Positions 56,375-64,000 of a stretch of DNA of 64,000 nt are shown piece after piece. The position numbers and the translations under genes were made by a program. Source of the DNA: Novosphingobium indicum. Its GTDB lineage: Bacteria; Pseudomonadota; Alphaproteobacteria; Sphingomonadales; Sphingomonadaceae. The notes under the pieces are model-generated. The model did no database searches, was not told the origin of the DNA, and was given only the letters and a program-made list of their open reading frames with translations. Numbering within the stretch: position 1 is the first letter of the stretch; every line of letters starts with the position of its first letter. The stretch spans positions 1 through 64,000 of the forward strand of contig NZ_BMLK01000015.1 in NCBI RefSeq assembly GCF_014645195.1, in the 5' to 3' direction.

Positions 56375-57790
56375 TCAGATGTGGACTGCGCGTCCGTAGG
56401 CCGCGAGCACCGATTCGTGCATCGATTCCGAAATGGTCGGGTGCGGGAACACGGTGTTCATCAGCTCGGCCTCGGTGGTCTCGAGCGTCTTGCCCACCAC
56501 GTAGCCCTGGATCATCTCGGTCACTTCCGCGCCGATCATGTGTGCGCCAAGCAACTCCCCGGTCTTGGCATCGAACACGGTCTTCACGAAGCCTTCCGGC
56601 TCGCCCAGCGCAATCGCCTTGCCATTGCCGATGAACGGGAAAGTGCCGACCTTGAGCTCGTAGCCCGCTTCCTTGGCCTTGGCCTCGGTCATGCCGACCG
56701 ATGCAATCTGCGGGTGGCAGTAGGTGCAGCCCGGGATGTTGTTGCGGTCGAGCGGGTGTGGATGGACGTCCTTGTTGCCCAGTTCCTGCGCGATGGCCTC
56801 GGCGGTGGTGACGCCTTCATGGCTCGCCTTGTGCGCCAGCCAGGGGCCTTCGACGCAGTCGCCAATGGCCCAGACGCCCGGCACATTGGTGCGCCCATAG
56901 CCGTCGACCTTGATGTGGAAGCGCTTGTCGGGCTCGATGTTGAGATCCTCGAGGCCGATGTTCTCCACGTTCGGGACGATGCCGATGGCAACGATGACGT
57001 GGCTGAAATCGGTGGTCTCTTCCTTGCCGTCCTTGTCCTTGATCGTGACCTTGACCGCCTTGTCGCCCTTTTCGATGGCGCCGACGTTGGCCTTGGTCTT
57101 GATCGTCATGCCCTGCTTCTTGAGCTGCTTTTCCAGGAAAGCGGAAACATCGGCATCTTCGACGGGAACGATGCGGTCCATCATCTCGACCACAGTCACG
57201 TCCACGCCCATGTCATTGTAGAAGCTGGCGAATTCGATCCCGATCGCACCCGAACCGATGACCAGCAGCTTACTGGGCATTTCCTTCGGCGTCATCGCAT
57301 GGCGGTACGTCCAGATGCGTTCGCCGTCGGCCTTGGCCTTGGGCAGGTCGCGTGCACGGGCGCCTGTGGCGATGATGATGTGCTTGGCCTCGAGCGTCTC
57401 GGTGCCTTTCTCGCCGGTCACTTCTAGCTTGCCCGGCGCGGTCAGCTTGCCGGTGCCCATGTGGACCGTGATCTTGTTCTTCTTCATCAGGCCGGTGACA
57501 CCGCGGTTGAGCTGGTCAGCCACACCACGCGAGCGCTTTACGACCGCGTCGAGATCGGCGGTGATGTTCTCGGCAGCGAGGCCGTAGTCCTTGGCGTGCT
57601 TCATCTGGTGCATCACCTCACCCGAGCGCAACAGCGCCTTGGTGGGAATGCAGCCCCAGTTAAGGCAGATGCCGCCGAGCCGTTCACGCTCGACAATCGC
57701 AGTCTTCAGGCCGAGCTGCGCGCAGCGGATCGCCGAAACGTATCCGCCGGGCCCGGAACCGAGAACGATGACGTCGTAGGTATCTGCCAC
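56375..57790 (-). CDS. lpd: Dihydrolipoyl dehydrogenase (E3)
   Basis: 471 residues from GTG 57790 (VADTYDVIVLGSGPGGY). FAD-binding GSGPGGY, the redox pair Cys42 and Cys47 in GGICLNWGCIPTKALL, NAD-binding GSGAIGIEFASFY and the C-terminal catalytic HPHPTISE with the active-site His. It reoxidises lipoyl groups of 2-oxoacid dehydrogenases. It is the last gene after the E2 and two thioesterases on the same strand. Confidence 0.96.
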   Translation of the reverse strand: MADTYDVIVLGSGPGGYVSAIRCAQLGLKTAIVERERLGGICLNWGCIPTKALLRSGEVMHQMKHAKDYGLAAENITADLDAVVKRSRGVADQLNRGVTGLMKKNKITVHMGTGKLTAPGKLEVTGEKGTETLEAKHIIIATGARARDLPKAKADGERIWTYRHAMTPKEMPSKLLVIGSGAIGIEFASFYNDMGVDVTVVEMMDRIVPVEDADVSAFLEKQLKKQGMTIKTKANVGAIEKGDKAVKVTIKDKDGKEETTDFSHVIVAIGIVPNVENIGLEDLNIEPDKRFHIKVDGYGRTNVPGVWAIGDCVEGPWLAHKASHEGVTTAEAIAQELGNKDVHPHPLDRNNIPGCTYCHPQIASVGMTEAKAKEAGYELKVGTFPFIGNGKAIALGEPEGFVKTVFDAKTGELLGAHMIGAEVTEMIQGYVVGKTLETTEAELMNTVFPHPTISESMHESVLAAYGRAVHI

Positions 57791-57794
57791 TTGC

Positions 57795-58190
57795 TTAACT
57801 CTCCTGTTCGATAGCGGCCGGATCGATCGCACGGGGCTGGCCCGCCTCATCGATGGCCACGAAGGTGAAGACCGCTTCGGTAACCTTCACCCGTTCTTCC
57901 TCATGGCGGTGGCGGCGCCAGGCCTCGATGGCAATCGTCATCGAGGTGCGCCCCACCTTCTGCAAATCGCCGTAGACGGTGACTTCGTCCCCGACCTTGA
58001 CCGGCTTGTGAAACTGCATGCCGTCCATCGCGATGGTGACGGCCCGGCCATGGGCCCGGCGCGCCGCAATGAGGCCGGCGCCCATGTCCATCAGGCTGAC
58101 CAGCCACCCGCCGAAGATGTCGCCGTAGGCATTTGCATCGGCGGGCATGGCGGTAGTGCGGATGACCGGCTCGCGATAGGCTTCGCTCAT
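57795..58190 (-). CDS. Acyl-CoA thioesterase (hotdog fold), copy 1
   Basis: 131 residues: PADANAYGDIFGGWLVSLMDMGAG and VTVYGDLQKVGRTSMTIAIEA are the usual hotdog helix and beta region of YciA/BFIT-like thioesterases. It sits 4 bp before lpd and overlaps the second thioesterase by 4 bp. The likely role is cleavage of acyl-CoA; the preferred chain is unknown. Confidence 0.88.
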   Translation of the reverse strand: MSEAYREPVIRTTAMPADANAYGDIFGGWLVSLMDMGAGLIAARRAHGRAVTIAMDGMQFHKPVKVGDEVTVYGDLQKVGRTSMTIAIEAWRRHRHEEERVKVTEAVFTFVAIDEAGQPRAIDPAAIEQES

Positions 58191-58579
58191 GCGACGTTCT
58201 CGTTCAGCGCTTCGGCGATTGCCTTCGGCCGGTCGTTCTCGTCGAGAACGACGAACGTGAACTGCCCGCTGACGACTTCGGTTCGAGCTTCGCTCGCCCG
58301 GGACCGACCGAACCCGCGTGTGGATACCGTGATCGAGGTGCGCCCGGTCCGTTCGATGCGGGCATAGACGTTGAGTTCATCTCCCACGACCATCACGCCG
58401 GGAAAGGCAAAGTCCGTCGCCCCGACGACCACGGCCTTCAGGCCGGTGCGCCGGGTGACGAGCGAACTGGCGCCGAGTGCGAGCTGGCACATCAGCCAGC
58501 CCCCGAACACGCCGCCATAGGGATTGAGGTCGGTCGGCATCGCGGTAACGCGAATGACCAGATCGCCCTCGTCCTCCAT
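58187..58579 (-). CDS. Acyl-CoA thioesterase-like protein (hotdog fold), copy 2
   Basis: 130 residues: PTDLNPYGGVFGGWLMCQLALGAS and LNVYARIERTGRTSITVSTRGF resemble the neighbour, but the helix has Ala-Leu-Gly where the other has Met-Asp-Met, so the acidic active-site residue (Asp) of the first is missing here. It may have changed activity, or form a heteromer with the neighbour. It starts 1 bp after the E2 gene. Confidence 0.8.
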   Translation of the reverse strand: MEDEGDLVIRVTAMPTDLNPYGGVFGGWLMCQLALGASSLVTRRTGLKAVVVGATDFAFPGVMVVGDELNVYARIERTGRTSITVSTRGFGRSRASEARTEVVSGQFTFVVLDENDRPKAIAEALNENVA

Positions 58580-58580
58580 C

Positions 58581-59918
58581 TCAGACTACCATGCCCAGCG
58601 GGCTTTCGACATACTCCTTGAACGCGGCCATCAGGCGCGCGCCATCGGCGCCGTCGACGGCGCGGTGATCGAAACTGCCGGTTGCTGTCATCACGGTGGC
58701 TACTCCCAGCGACCCGTCTGGCATGACCCAGGGGCGCTTTTCACCTGCCCCAATGGCGAGGATGGTCGCCTGCGGGGGGTTGATGACCGCGGTGAAGTGC
58801 TTGATGCCCATCATTCCCATGTTCGAGATCGAGGCGGTGCCGCCCTGGTATTCCTCGGGCTTGAGCTTGCCTTCCTTGGCCCGCTTGCCGAGGTCCTTGG
58901 TGGCTGCGGCAATCTGCGAGAAAGACTTGCCGTTGGCATCCTGCACGATCGGGGTGATGAGACCGTTCGGGATCGAGACGGCAACGGACACGTCGGCGCG
59001 CTCATACTTGATAAGCTCGTTACCGGCGAAACTTACGTTGCACTCGGGAACGTCGATCAGCGCCTTGCCCAGCGCCTTCACCAACATGTCGTTGACCGAG
59101 ACCTTCTTGCCCTGCTTTTCGAGTGCGGCATTCAGTTCCGAGCGCATCGCCATCAACTTGTCGAGGCGGATGTCCACCGTGAGGTAGATATGCGGCGCTT
59201 CCTGCATCGACTGCGTGAGACGGCGGGCAATCGTCTTGCGCATGCCCGACAGCTTCTCGACGCTGTGCGGGATGCGTTCGTCGAGCAGCGCGCGGGTTTC
59301 GGCAGCCATCTCGATCGCGGCCGGCTTGCCGACCGGTGCGGCGTCGTTGGCGGGCGAGGGCGCAGCGCTCTTGGGCTTGGCCGTGCCGGGCTGTGCGGCT
59401 TCGACATCGGCCTTGATGATGCGGCCATTGGGGCCCGAACCGGTCAGGCTATCGAGATCGACGCCCTTTTCGGCGGCGAGGCGCTTGGCGAGCGGAGATG
59501 CAATCACGCGGCCATCCTTTGAAATTGCGGGTTTCGAAGCAGCCGGTGCGGCAGGCGCCGGCGCGGGTTCTGCAGGTTTGGATTCGGATTTCGAAGGGGC
59601 GGGTTCCGGCGCGGCCTTCGCCTCTTCGGGCTTGGCGGCGGGGGCGGACATTTCCGCCACGTCCGAAACGTCCTCGTCCTCTTCGGCGAGCAGTGCGATG
59701 ACCGTGCCGACCTTCACGCCTTCGGTTCCTTCGGGAACCGTGATCTTGCCGATCTTGCCTTCGTCGACGGCTTCGAATTCCATCGTCGCCTTGTCGGTCT
59801 CGATCTCGGCCATGATGTCGCCGGAGCTGACGCTATCACCTTCCTTCACCAGCCATTTCGCCAGTTTCCCCTCTTCCATCGTAGGGGAAAGGGCAGGCAT
59901 CTTGATCTCGATAGCCAT
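58581..59918 (-). CDS. pdhC: Pyruvate dehydrogenase complex E2 (dihydrolipoamide acetyltransferase)
   Basis: 445 residues from ATG 59918. Lipoyl domain with Lys43 in [11 protein letters not shown], Ala/Pro linker (about 100-140), subunit-binding domain ([34 protein letters not shown]) and a catalytic domain ending in [13 protein letters not shown] with the active His and Asp. It transfers acetyl groups to CoA. The family name PdhC fits the alphaproteobacterial [16 protein letters not shown] start, but branched-chain E2 proteins are related. The E1 genes are not in this window. Confidence 0.9.
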   Translation of the reverse strand: MAIEIKMPALSPTMEEGKLAKWLVKEGDSVSSGDIMAEIETDKATMEFEAVDEGKIGKITVPEGTEGVKVGTVIALLAEEDEDVSDVAEMSAPAAKPEEAKAAPEPAPSKSESKPAEPAPAPAAPAASKPAISKDGRVIASPLAKRLAAEKGVDLDSLTGSGPNGRIIKADVEAAQPGTAKPKSAAPSPANDAAPVGKPAAIEMAAETRALLDERIPHSVEKLSGMRKTIARRLTQSMQEAPHIYLTVDIRLDKLMAMRSELNAALEKQGKKVSVNDMLVKALGKALIDVPECNVSFAGNELIKYERADVSVAVSIPNGLITPIVQDANGKSFSQIAAATKDLGKRAKEGKLKPEEYQGGTASISNMGMMGIKHFTAVINPPQATILAIGAGEKRPWVMPDGSLGVATVMTATGSFDHRAVDGADGARLMAAFKEYVESPLGMVV

Positions 59919-60082
59919 GGAAGCGTTATCGTCCCTTCTGTTCCTTGGGGAGGTATGGGGCTCGTGCTCTCCTTGGACAAGTTGTAGCCCGCGCACAAGC
60001 GCCTAACGGCGGGATTTCGTATTCACGATGGCTTGCACGGCATCCGGATTAGGAAGATAAGCCCTGCCCGAGAGGAGCATGA

Positions 60083-60541
60083 ATGCGCGTCTATCTGGTC
60101 ATTGTCGATGAAAGCGAAGAGGCTCTTGTCGCCCTGCAGTTCGCAGCGCGCCGTGCTGCCAAGACCAACGGGGTGCTGCATCTTCTGGCTCTGGTCCCGC
60201 CGCAGGAATTCAATGCCTTCGCAGGTGTGCAGGCAACGATCGAGGAAGAAGCCCGCGCCCGCGCGGAAACCATGGTGACGGCCGCTGCCGGAAACCTTCT
60301 CTCGCAGGGTGCGAAGATGCCGGTCATCGCCGTGCGCGTGGGTGAGGACATCAAGGTCGTGCGCGAATACCTGAAAGAGCACCCCGAAGTGTCGGCACTC
60401 GTGCTCGGAGCTGCCAAGGAAGGCGGCCCGGGCCCGCTGGTCGCGCACTTTACCGGCGCAGGCATGGCGCACATGATCTGTCCGGTCTTCGTCGTTCCCG
60501 GAAATCTCGATTCGGATGCGATAGAGCGCCTGAGCGAATAA
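60083..60541 (+). CDS. Universal stress protein family protein
   Basis: 152 residues with the UspA-like alpha/beta fold: VYLVIVDESEEALVALQFAARRA and VSALVLGAAKEGGPGPLVAHFT, MICPVFVVPGN. The ATP-binding G-x2-G-x9-G-S/T pattern is only partly present, so nucleotide binding is unsure. It is alone and faces a convergent rnr gene across a hairpin. Confidence 0.85.
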   Translation: MRVYLVIVDESEEALVALQFAARRAAKTNGVLHLLALVPPQEFNAFAGVQATIEEEARARAETMVTAAAGNLLSQGAKMPVIAVRVGEDIKVVREYLKEHPEVSALVLGAAKEGGPGPLVAHFTGAGMAHMICPVFVVPGNLDSDAIERLSE

Positions 60542-60556
60542 CAGCGCCGCTCAGGC
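60528..60556. terminator. Hairpin between the universal stress gene and rnr
   Basis: Perfect 9-bp stem GCCTGAGCG / CGCTCAGGC across an 11-base loop, overlapping the last codons of the universal stress gene and just before the convergent rnr stop. No T-tract is present. Confidence 0.55.
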
Positions 60557-60558
60557 TG

Positions 60559-62814
60559 CTAACGCTTCTTGCGCCCCTGATGGCGGATGTTCGAGGGACG
60601 ACCGCGCTGGCCCACCATGTGGTTGCCGCGCTTCTTGAGCGGGACCGGACGGCCGCGCGGTTCAACCCGGCCGCCACCCTGCTCCAGTTCGAACTTGAGT
60701 GCGCCGGTCAGCGGATTCGCTTCGGCAAGACGCAGACGCAGGAACTGGCCGATCGAATATGTCGTGCCGGTGTCGTCGCCCGAGAGGACGTGCGCCTTCT
60801 CGTCATAGTGAAAGCGCTCGTCGCCCAGCGTCGAGACTGGAACCAGCCCATCGCCGCCGAGCCCGACGATCGTCGCGAAGAAACCGAACTTCTGCACGCC
60901 GGTAATCCGGGTTTCGAACACCTCGCCGACACGGGCCGATAACCACGCGGCCACGTATCGATCGATCGTCTCGCGCTCGGCTTCCATGGCCCGGCGTTCG
61001 GCCTGGCTGATGGCGTCGCTGACCTTGCCAAGATCGTCGCGGTCCCGGTCGGACAGACCCGATGTGGCGGGGATGTCGCCCTGCGGCTTGGGCTGTTCGA
61101 GATGATAGGCGTCCACCAGCGCACGATGCACCAGAAGGTCGGCATAGCGGCGGATCGGCGATGTGAAGTGCGCATAGGAGCCTAGCGCGAGGCCGAAGTG
61201 GCCTTCGTTGCGCGGACCGTAATAGGCCTGCGTCTGACTGCGCAGCACCGCTTCCATGATCAGTGCCTTCTCGGCCTCGTCGCCGATGTCCTTGAGCATG
61301 CGGTTGAACAGGCCGGGCGTGATGACCTGCCCCAGTGCCAGACTCTTGCCGAAAGTGGCGAGGTAGTCCTTGAGCGCGACCAGCTTCTCGCGGCTTGGCG
61401 TCTCGTGAACCCGGTAGACCACGGGCGCGACCTTGGCTTCCAGAGCCTTGGCTGCCGCCACGTTGGCGGCGATCATGAAGTCCTCGACCACGCGGTGCGC
61501 GTCGAGACGCTCGCGAATGGCGATTTCGCTGATCCGCCCCTGCTCGTCGAGCTTGACGCGGCGTTCGGGCAGTTCGAGTTCAAGCGGATCGCGTTTCTTG
61601 CGCGCATGGGCCAGCGCCTTCCAGCAGGCCCAGAGGTTCTGGAGATTGGCCTCCGCTTTTCCCTCGTCGATCCGCGCCTGCGCCTCTTCGTAGGCAATCA
61701 CTTCGTGGATGCGCACGATGGCCCGAGTAAAACGCCAGTCCTTGACCTTGCCCTCGCCATCGATCTTGAGATGGCAGGCCATGGCCGCGCGGTCATCGCC
61801 GGCGCGCAGCGAGCAGACGTCTGCGGAAAGCACTTCTGGCAGCATCGACACGACGCGGTCGGGAAAATACACCGAGTTGCCACGCCGCCGCGCCTCGCGG
61901 TCGATCTCGCCACCGGGGCGGACGTAGAACGAGACGTCGGCAATGGCGATCAGGGCATCGAAGCCCCCTTCCCCGTCGGGTTCCGCCCAGATCGCATCGT
62001 CATGGTCGCGCGCGTCACTGGGATCGATGGCGATGATCGGCAGATGGCGCAGGTCTTCCCGCTTTTCGACGCTAAGCGGCATCTTCGCGGCTCGTTCCGC
62101 TTCGGCAAGCGTCTCTTCGGAAAACACATTGGGAATGCCGTGCTTGTGAATGGCGATCAGGCTGAACGACTTGGCCGCCAGCGGTTCGCCGAGTACCTCT
62201 GTGACCTTGACCGAAGCGCGCGCGGATCTTCCGACCGGCTCGGCAAGCACGAGTTCGCCGGCTTCGGCGCCGCCCAGGTCGGACACGGCCGACGAATGCC
62301 GGATGCGCTTGTCGACCGGCGCCAGCCAGGCCTTGCCTGCCTTGTCGATCTCGATGACGCCCAGCACCTGTTCCGACCGCAGCGCCAGCTTCTTCATCGG
62401 GTAGGCGCGCCAGCCTGTATTGCTTTCCTCGGTTCGCGAGAGAACACGGTCGCCCTTCTTGAGCGCGCTGCCTCGTCCTTTCTCGATCAAGCGGATCCTC
62501 GGGGGCGGTGAAGCGTCCTCGGGCTGCCAGGTATCGGGCACGGCGATAGCTTCGCCTTCGTCGATATCGACGATGCGCAGCACTGTCACTTTCGGTAACC
62601 CGCCCATTTTGTGAAAGGCGGTGCGCTTGCCGTCGATCAGGCCTTCCTCCGACATATCCTTGAGCAGGGCCTTGAGCTGGATTTTCTCCTGCCCTTTCAG
62701 CCCGAACTCGCGCGCGATTTCACGCTTGCCGGCGGGAACCGGCGAGTTCTGGATGAAGTCGAGGATCTGCTTGCGCGTCGGCAGGCCTGGTGCGGGCCGT
62801 TTCTTGGGAGCCAT
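60559..62814 (-). CDS. rnr: Ribonuclease R
   Basis: 751 residues from ATG 62814 (MAPKKRPAPGLPTRKQIL). An N-terminal helix-turn-helix, cold-shock-like domains, the RNB nuclease core with catalytic Asp run AIDPSDARDHDDAI, ADVSFYVRPG and SYAHFTSPIRRYADL, an S1 domain (RVGEVFETRITGVQKFGFFA) and a basic C-terminal tail (RGRPSNIRHQGRKKR). It degrades structured RNA from the 3' end. The earlier frame start lacks family-like sequence. Confidence 0.96.
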   Translation of the reverse strand: MAPKKRPAPGLPTRKQILDFIQNSPVPAGKREIAREFGLKGQEKIQLKALLKDMSEEGLIDGKRTAFHKMGGLPKVTVLRIVDIDEGEAIAVPDTWQPEDASPPPRIRLIEKGRGSALKKGDRVLSRTEESNTGWRAYPMKKLALRSEQVLGVIEIDKAGKAWLAPVDKRIRHSSAVSDLGGAEAGELVLAEPVGRSARASVKVTEVLGEPLAAKSFSLIAIHKHGIPNVFSEETLAEAERAAKMPLSVEKREDLRHLPIIAIDPSDARDHDDAIWAEPDGEGGFDALIAIADVSFYVRPGGEIDREARRRGNSVYFPDRVVSMLPEVLSADVCSLRAGDDRAAMACHLKIDGEGKVKDWRFTRAIVRIHEVIAYEEAQARIDEGKAEANLQNLWACWKALAHARKKRDPLELELPERRVKLDEQGRISEIAIRERLDAHRVVEDFMIAANVAAAKALEAKVAPVVYRVHETPSREKLVALKDYLATFGKSLALGQVITPGLFNRMLKDIGDEAEKALIMEAVLRSQTQAYYGPRNEGHFGLALGSYAHFTSPIRRYADLLVHRALVDAYHLEQPKPQGDIPATSGLSDRDRDDLGKVSDAISQAERRAMEAERETIDRYVAAWLSARVGEVFETRITGVQKFGFFATIVGLGGDGLVPVSTLGDERFHYDEKAHVLSGDDTGTTYSIGQFLRLRLAEANPLTGALKFELEQGGGRVEPRGRPVPLKKRGNHMVGQRGRPSNIRHQGRKKR

Positions 62815-62872
62815 GTTGCTGCAATGGGGGGTGGCACGCCCGAATGCAATGGCCCCCCGCCCAAGCTGCGGA

Positions 62873-64000
62873 CTACTTCTGCTCGAGAGGCCTGAAACCG
62901 CCGCCGGGGACCGCAGCCGCAATCGGGCTTTCGCTGCCGTCCGCCGCGACCGAGCTTACCCCGATGATCCAGTCGTCCCCGCGCAAGCCATCCAGTTTGG
63001 CGTGGGTCATTTCGGTGCCAGCCACCACAGGCTCCGCTTCCCAGCCTGCAGCCGTCGTGCGCCGCTTCCAGACATTGTAGCTGACGGCGCCGGGCACCGG
63101 CTGCCAGGTGACGTCTGTCCAGGTCTTCACAGCCGCATCGGCCTCGGGTGCCGGTGGCGTCGGCGCCTTGGCCAGCTCCGCGAGGCTGGCGACATTAAGC
63201 CTTGTAACCTTGGCGAGATAAGGAAAATCCATCTCGTCCACCGTGTCTCCGTACGTCACGCCGTCTTCGGTGCGCAGGTCCTGATGCTGATGCTCGTAGT
63301 CCTCCACCGCAACGGTGAAGCGCACCGCAGGGTAGCCATGTTCGAGGAACGGCAACTGGTCCCCGCCGCGCCCCATGCGATCGGCCCGCCAAATCTGCCG
63401 CACGTCGAGATCGTCCTGCACGCCGTCCGCCAGTCCAGTGATATAGCGGGAGAGGTTGCGGCCGGGGCTGTCGTTCTCGCCACCAAAACGGCGCGCTGCC
63501 GCGCGGGTCTCGTCGGTCGCATCCGCACGCGGTCCTTCGGAAAACAGACGGACGTGCGTGTCATCGCAGTAGCCGTCCGATCCGCACGATCCGCCGACGA
63601 TGTCGTTGTTGAGCACCGCCTTCACGGTCCAGCCCTGCTGCGTGGCATAGTCGGCCAGCAGCTTGCCGCCGAAGAGGCCCTGCTCCTCGCCCGAGAGGAC
63701 GGCATAGACGATCGTCGTCGGGAATTTATGCTGTGAAAGGACGCGGGCCGCTTCGAGGACGAGAGCCGTGCCCGATCCGTCGTCATTGGCGCCGGGGGCG
63801 TCGCTCTTGGCATCCATGACGTCGCTGGCACGGCTGTCGATGTGGCCCTGGACGATGACGACTTCGTTCGGTCGCTCGGTGCCCCGCTGGATCGCGACAA
63901 CATCCACGAGCCGCACCGGATCGGGAATGCGCGATCCGCTCACCATGGTTTCCGGGGTCGCGATTTCTAGGCAGCCGCCGCACGCCTTCGAACTCGCGCG
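62873..64000 (-). CDS. M28 family metallopeptidase, C-terminal part
   Basis: The frame is open to the window edge (about 375 residues seen); its N-terminus lies beyond 64000. The zinc ligands are visible: His and Asp in VQGHIDSRASDV and APGANDDGSGTALV, Glu pair in LSGEEQGLFGG. A Cys pair CGGC precedes the core. The last 100 residues look like a fibronectin type III-like domain (TDVTWQPVPGAVSYNVWKRR). Such enzymes are aminopeptidases that are usually secreted. Confidence 0.88.
   Translation of the reverse strand, partial: RASSKACGGCLEIATPETMVSGSRIPDPVRLVDVVAIQRGTERPNEVVIVQGHIDSRASDVMDAKSDAPGANDDGSGTALVLEAARVLSQHKFPTTIVYAVLSGEEQGLFGGKLLADYATQQGWTVKAVLNNDIVGGSCGSDGYCDDTHVRLFSEGPRADATDETRAAARRFGGENDSPGRNLSRYITGLADGVQDDLDVRQIWRADRMGRGGDQLPFLEHGYPAVRFTVAVEDYEHQHQDLRTEDGVTYGDTVDEMDFPYLAKVTRLNVASLAELAKAPTPPAPEADAAVKTWTDVTWQPVPGAVSYNVWKRRTTAAGWEAEPVVAGTEMTHAKLDGLRGDDWIIGVSSVAADGSESPIAAAVPGGGFRPLEQK

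Overview
This window is high-G+C chromosomal DNA from an alphaproteobacterium, most likely of the order Sphingomonadales (Novosphingobium or Sphingobium type). The signs are the two-subunit glycyl-tRNA synthetase, the mreBCD-mrdAB order, a PEP-CTERM secreted protein, two TraB/GumN-like proteins, DUF1206 and DOMON-like proteins, and a pyruvate dehydrogenase E2 beside a dihydrolipoamide dehydrogenase. Genus is an inference from gene content only.

Positions 1-4084 are accessory DNA. The window opens on the last two domains of a group II intron that splits an IS3-family transposase gene. That IS3 copy has itself cut an IS91-type transposase pseudogene, which sits behind an intact tyrosine recombinase. 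A RelE/ParE-HigA type toxin-antitoxin pair and a lone MbcA/ParS-type antitoxin follow. The region stops at the 3' end of the first of two identical tRNA-Lys(CUU) genes, which looks like an island boundary.

From 4187 to 64000 the DNA is almost entirely core genome. 4367-10122 (minus) is the cell-elongation cluster mreB-mreC-mreD-mrdA-rodA, divergent from mutL. After mutL comes an unknown gene of low G+C, bounded by a second, diverged copy of the mutL 3' end. 13070-22012 holds a lipoprotein, redox and membrane proteins, ychF, a TPR lipoprotein, the PEP-CTERM protein, pth and rplY (protein L25/Ctc), and the two GumN-like genes. 22140-28274 holds glyQ, glyS and ppdK; glyS carries an in-frame REP-like palindrome and a further low-G+C block.

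28294-38294 holds a methyltransferase, comF, hisI, a highly structured leader before a tiny secreted glycine-rich protein, an MFS-cysK-hydrolase operon, a ZnuD-like TonB receptor preceded by a Zur-like palindrome, a PilZ protein and tyrS. 38468-46610 holds a DOMON-like protein coupled to a NamZ-type muramidase, a CoxE-like VWA protein and a MoxR ATPase, an L,D-transpeptidase, a GT87-like membrane protein and a NYN-LOTUS protein. 46735-54956 (minus) is one long tightly packed unit: mltB, rlpA, dacC, tmk, holB, metG, tatD, an MBL hydrolase and a small membrane protein. The end holds tRNA-Ser(UGA), a GNAT enzyme, a second PilZ protein, lpd with two thioesterases and the E2 gene, a universal stress protein, rnr and a truncated M28 peptidase.
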